64,000 nt of DNA, taken from the NCBI RefSeq assembly GCF_000813745.1, contig NZ_JWLC01000027.1, positions 147,201 through 211,200 on the forward strand, in the 5' to 3' direction. The stretch is from Leisingera sp. ANG-M1 (GTDB taxonomy: Bacteria; Pseudomonadota; Alphaproteobacteria; Rhodobacterales; Rhodobacteraceae). A program made the position numbers and the translations under genes. Shown piece after piece: positions 62,801 through 64,000 of this stretch (position 1 is its first letter; each line of letters opens with the position of its first letter). Under the pieces are notes generated by a model. That model was not told the DNA's origin. It was given only the letters and a program-made list of their open reading frames with translations, and ran no database searches.

Positions 62801-64000
62801 TCAGGCCGGAGTGAACTCCAGGCCCTGCTCGGTGAAGGACACTTTCTGGCCGCCTTCGATTTCCTCGCGGAACTGAGTGGCGATGGCTTGCAGCGCACCG
62901 GAATGGCCGCGGGCGGCAAAACGGCTGAGCGAAGTGATGCGGGCGCTGTTGTCAAAACCCTCGGCGGCATGGGCCCAAACCAGCGGGTGCAGCTCTTTCA
63001 GGTGGTCGCGGATCAGCCAGTCCGCCGCTTCGGCGATCTTCAGCCGGGGTACATCGGCCTGCAGATTCTGTCCCAGCCCTTTGCGCAGGGTGACGGTGCA
63101 GTAGGCAGCCAGCAGGTTGATCATCTCCTGCGACGGGTTGGCGGCAACGATGTCGCGAAGCCCGTCCAGGAAGAACCGCGTGTCGACCCGGGCGCAGGCC
63201 TGATCGTCGATGGTGATGGCGTCGAAGTAAACCCAGGTGTAGCCGCCCGCGCCCCAGATTTCCGAAGTCCGCGCGGCGGTGCGGCGGGCCTCCAGCTCAA
63301 GCGCGGCGTAAGATCCGGACCAGCGCGGCAGCATATGGGTGCCCAGCGTGCGCATGGGGCGGTGGTTGCCAGGAGCGAGATCGATCAATGCGCCGAAGGC
63401 GTCAGCCACGCGCAGAGTTTCGCCGGAGCGTCCGGCGAGCAGCGCGCATTGCGCCCCTGTGAGAAACGGGCTGACGTGGTTTTCGTCCGCCAGCGGCTGC
63501 AGCAGTGCGGCGGCGCGGTCGAAATGGGCGGCGCAGCGGCGCTTGCTGGCCTGGGGTGCGTCCTGGCCGCTGCCCGGGCTGCGCCAGGCCCAGCCGATGT
63601 CGATATGCGCCAGTGCCACCAGGGCCGTCAGATAGGGGTCGTGCCGGTGTTCGGCGCGCAAGGCTTCAAAGGCCATCAGCCCGCGGATCAGGCTGCGGCT
63701 GCCGGCATTCTCCTCTTCGGCCAGCGCGTGTTCGGTCGCGTTCACGACATCGGCGCGGGCGCCATAGGCAATCAGATCGGCAAGCGGAATGCCGCAGCGG
63801 GCGGCGCTGCGGGCCTCATCCGCCTCGCGAATGCGGCGGGAGAGCTCATCCCAGCGCTCTTGACGGGCGAGGAACTGGCCGCAGTCCTGAGCCTGGATGC
63901 AATCGGGATCGCCTTGGGGGCTGCAGACCGGGATCGACAAGCTGTCCTCCAGAGGCCGGGCCAAAAGCTCTTCGGCGGGGGCTGGGGCTGGAGCGGGGGC
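62801..64000 (-). CDS. Hypothetical protein, N-terminus beyond window edge
   Basis: I do not recognise this protein. The frame is open through base 64000, where it reads a Pro-Ala repeat linker (PAPAPAPA) into AEELLARPLEDSLSIPV. About 400 residues are visible. They are helical-looking (HRHDPYLTALVALAHIDIGWAW, ALLQPLADENHV, KELHPLVWAHAAEGFDNSARITSLSRFA) with a CSPQGDPDCIQAQDC cysteine cluster near the start. A repeat of short helices suggests a TPR-like or scaffold fold, but no family is certain. Where translation starts is not visible. Confidence 0.7.
   Translation of the reverse strand, partial: APAPAPAPAEELLARPLEDSLSIPVCSPQGDPDCIQAQDCGQFLARQERWDELSRRIREADEARSAARCGIPLADLIAYGARADVVNATEHALAEEENAGSRSLIRGLMAFEALRAEHRHDPYLTALVALAHIDIGWAWRSPGSGQDAPQASKRRCAAHFDRAAALLQPLADENHVSPFLTGAQCALLAGRSGETLRVADAFGALIDLAPGNHRPMRTLGTHMLPRWSGSYAALELEARRTAARTSEIWGAGGYTWVYFDAITIDDQACARVDTRFFLDGLRDIVAANPSQEMINLLAAYCTVTLRKGLGQNLQADVPRLKIAEAADWLIRDHLKELHPLVWAHAAEGFDNSARITSLSRFAARGHSGALQAIATQFREEIEGGQKVSFTEQGLEFTPA

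Overview
The window is a high-GC alphaproteobacterial chromosome segment, almost certainly Rhodobacterales and most like the Roseobacter group (Ruegeria, Phaeobacter, Leisingera). The evidence is the gene content (DUF2484 between murC and murB, a DUF1127 gene followed by CCUCCUCCC-loop RNAs, the aerobic cobaltochelatase pair cobS/cobT, a long-tailed FtsZ), the TTGCAG-type promoters and the protein sequences. The species cannot be fixed from the sequence alone.

Layout. 1-3.0 kb: accessory-looking left edge with a cut-off cytosine-5 DNA methyltransferase, tRNA-Gly(GCC), a small exported peptide and a 524-aa protein with a peptidoglycan-binding-like N-terminus. 3.0-15 kb: pyruvate carboxylase (pyc), divergent from a complete BLUF photoreceptor; an FMN-dependent alpha-hydroxy-acid dehydrogenase; a membrane diguanylate cyclase; a UvrD-type helicase; an EamA transporter; a metallophosphoesterase. 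14.9-15.4 kb: a DUF1127 (CcaF1-like) gene with four downstream hairpins that expose the cuckoo/CcsR motif. 15.7-16.7 kb: Mrp/ApbC iron-sulfur carrier.

16.8-43.3 kb: the division and cell wall (dcw) cluster, all on the plus strand: mraZ-rsmH-ftsL-ftsI-murE-murF-mraY-murD-[three minus-strand genes]-ftsW-murG-murC-DUF2484-[broken ORF, small membrane ORF]-murB-ddl-ftsQ-ftsA-ftsZ-lpxC-bamD. It encodes lipid II synthesis from UDP-MurNAc (MurC, D, E, F, MraY, MurG), D-Ala-D-Ala ligation (Ddl), UDP-MurNAc formation (MurB), the septal machine (FtsL, I, W, Q, A, Z), then lipid A (LpxC) and outer-membrane assembly (BamD). Its 825-bp leader is not empty. It carries about a dozen TGGGA-type boxes at a pitch of about 9.5 bp (MraZ-box-like), two promoter-like elements and a terminator hairpin 50 nt before mraZ. 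Together these look like the UpsM leader sRNA arrangement known from Rhodobacter sphaeroides.

43.4-64 kb: recN, a ClC channel, DUF427, aminopeptidase P, cobT, cobS, a degenerate BLUF-fold protein, a J-domain protein and a divergent BolA protein, DUF4177, a sulfotransferase-like protein, gatB, a membrane protein divergent from an HxlR regulator, tex, and a protein cut by the right edge. Several spacers (13.0, 25.6, 33.6, 49.8 and 51.9 kb) hold runs of perfect GC-rich hairpins.

No rRNA, CRISPR array, transposase or integrase was seen. The strongest non-coding findings are the cuckoo RNA locus, the mraZ leader RNA and the TGGGA array.
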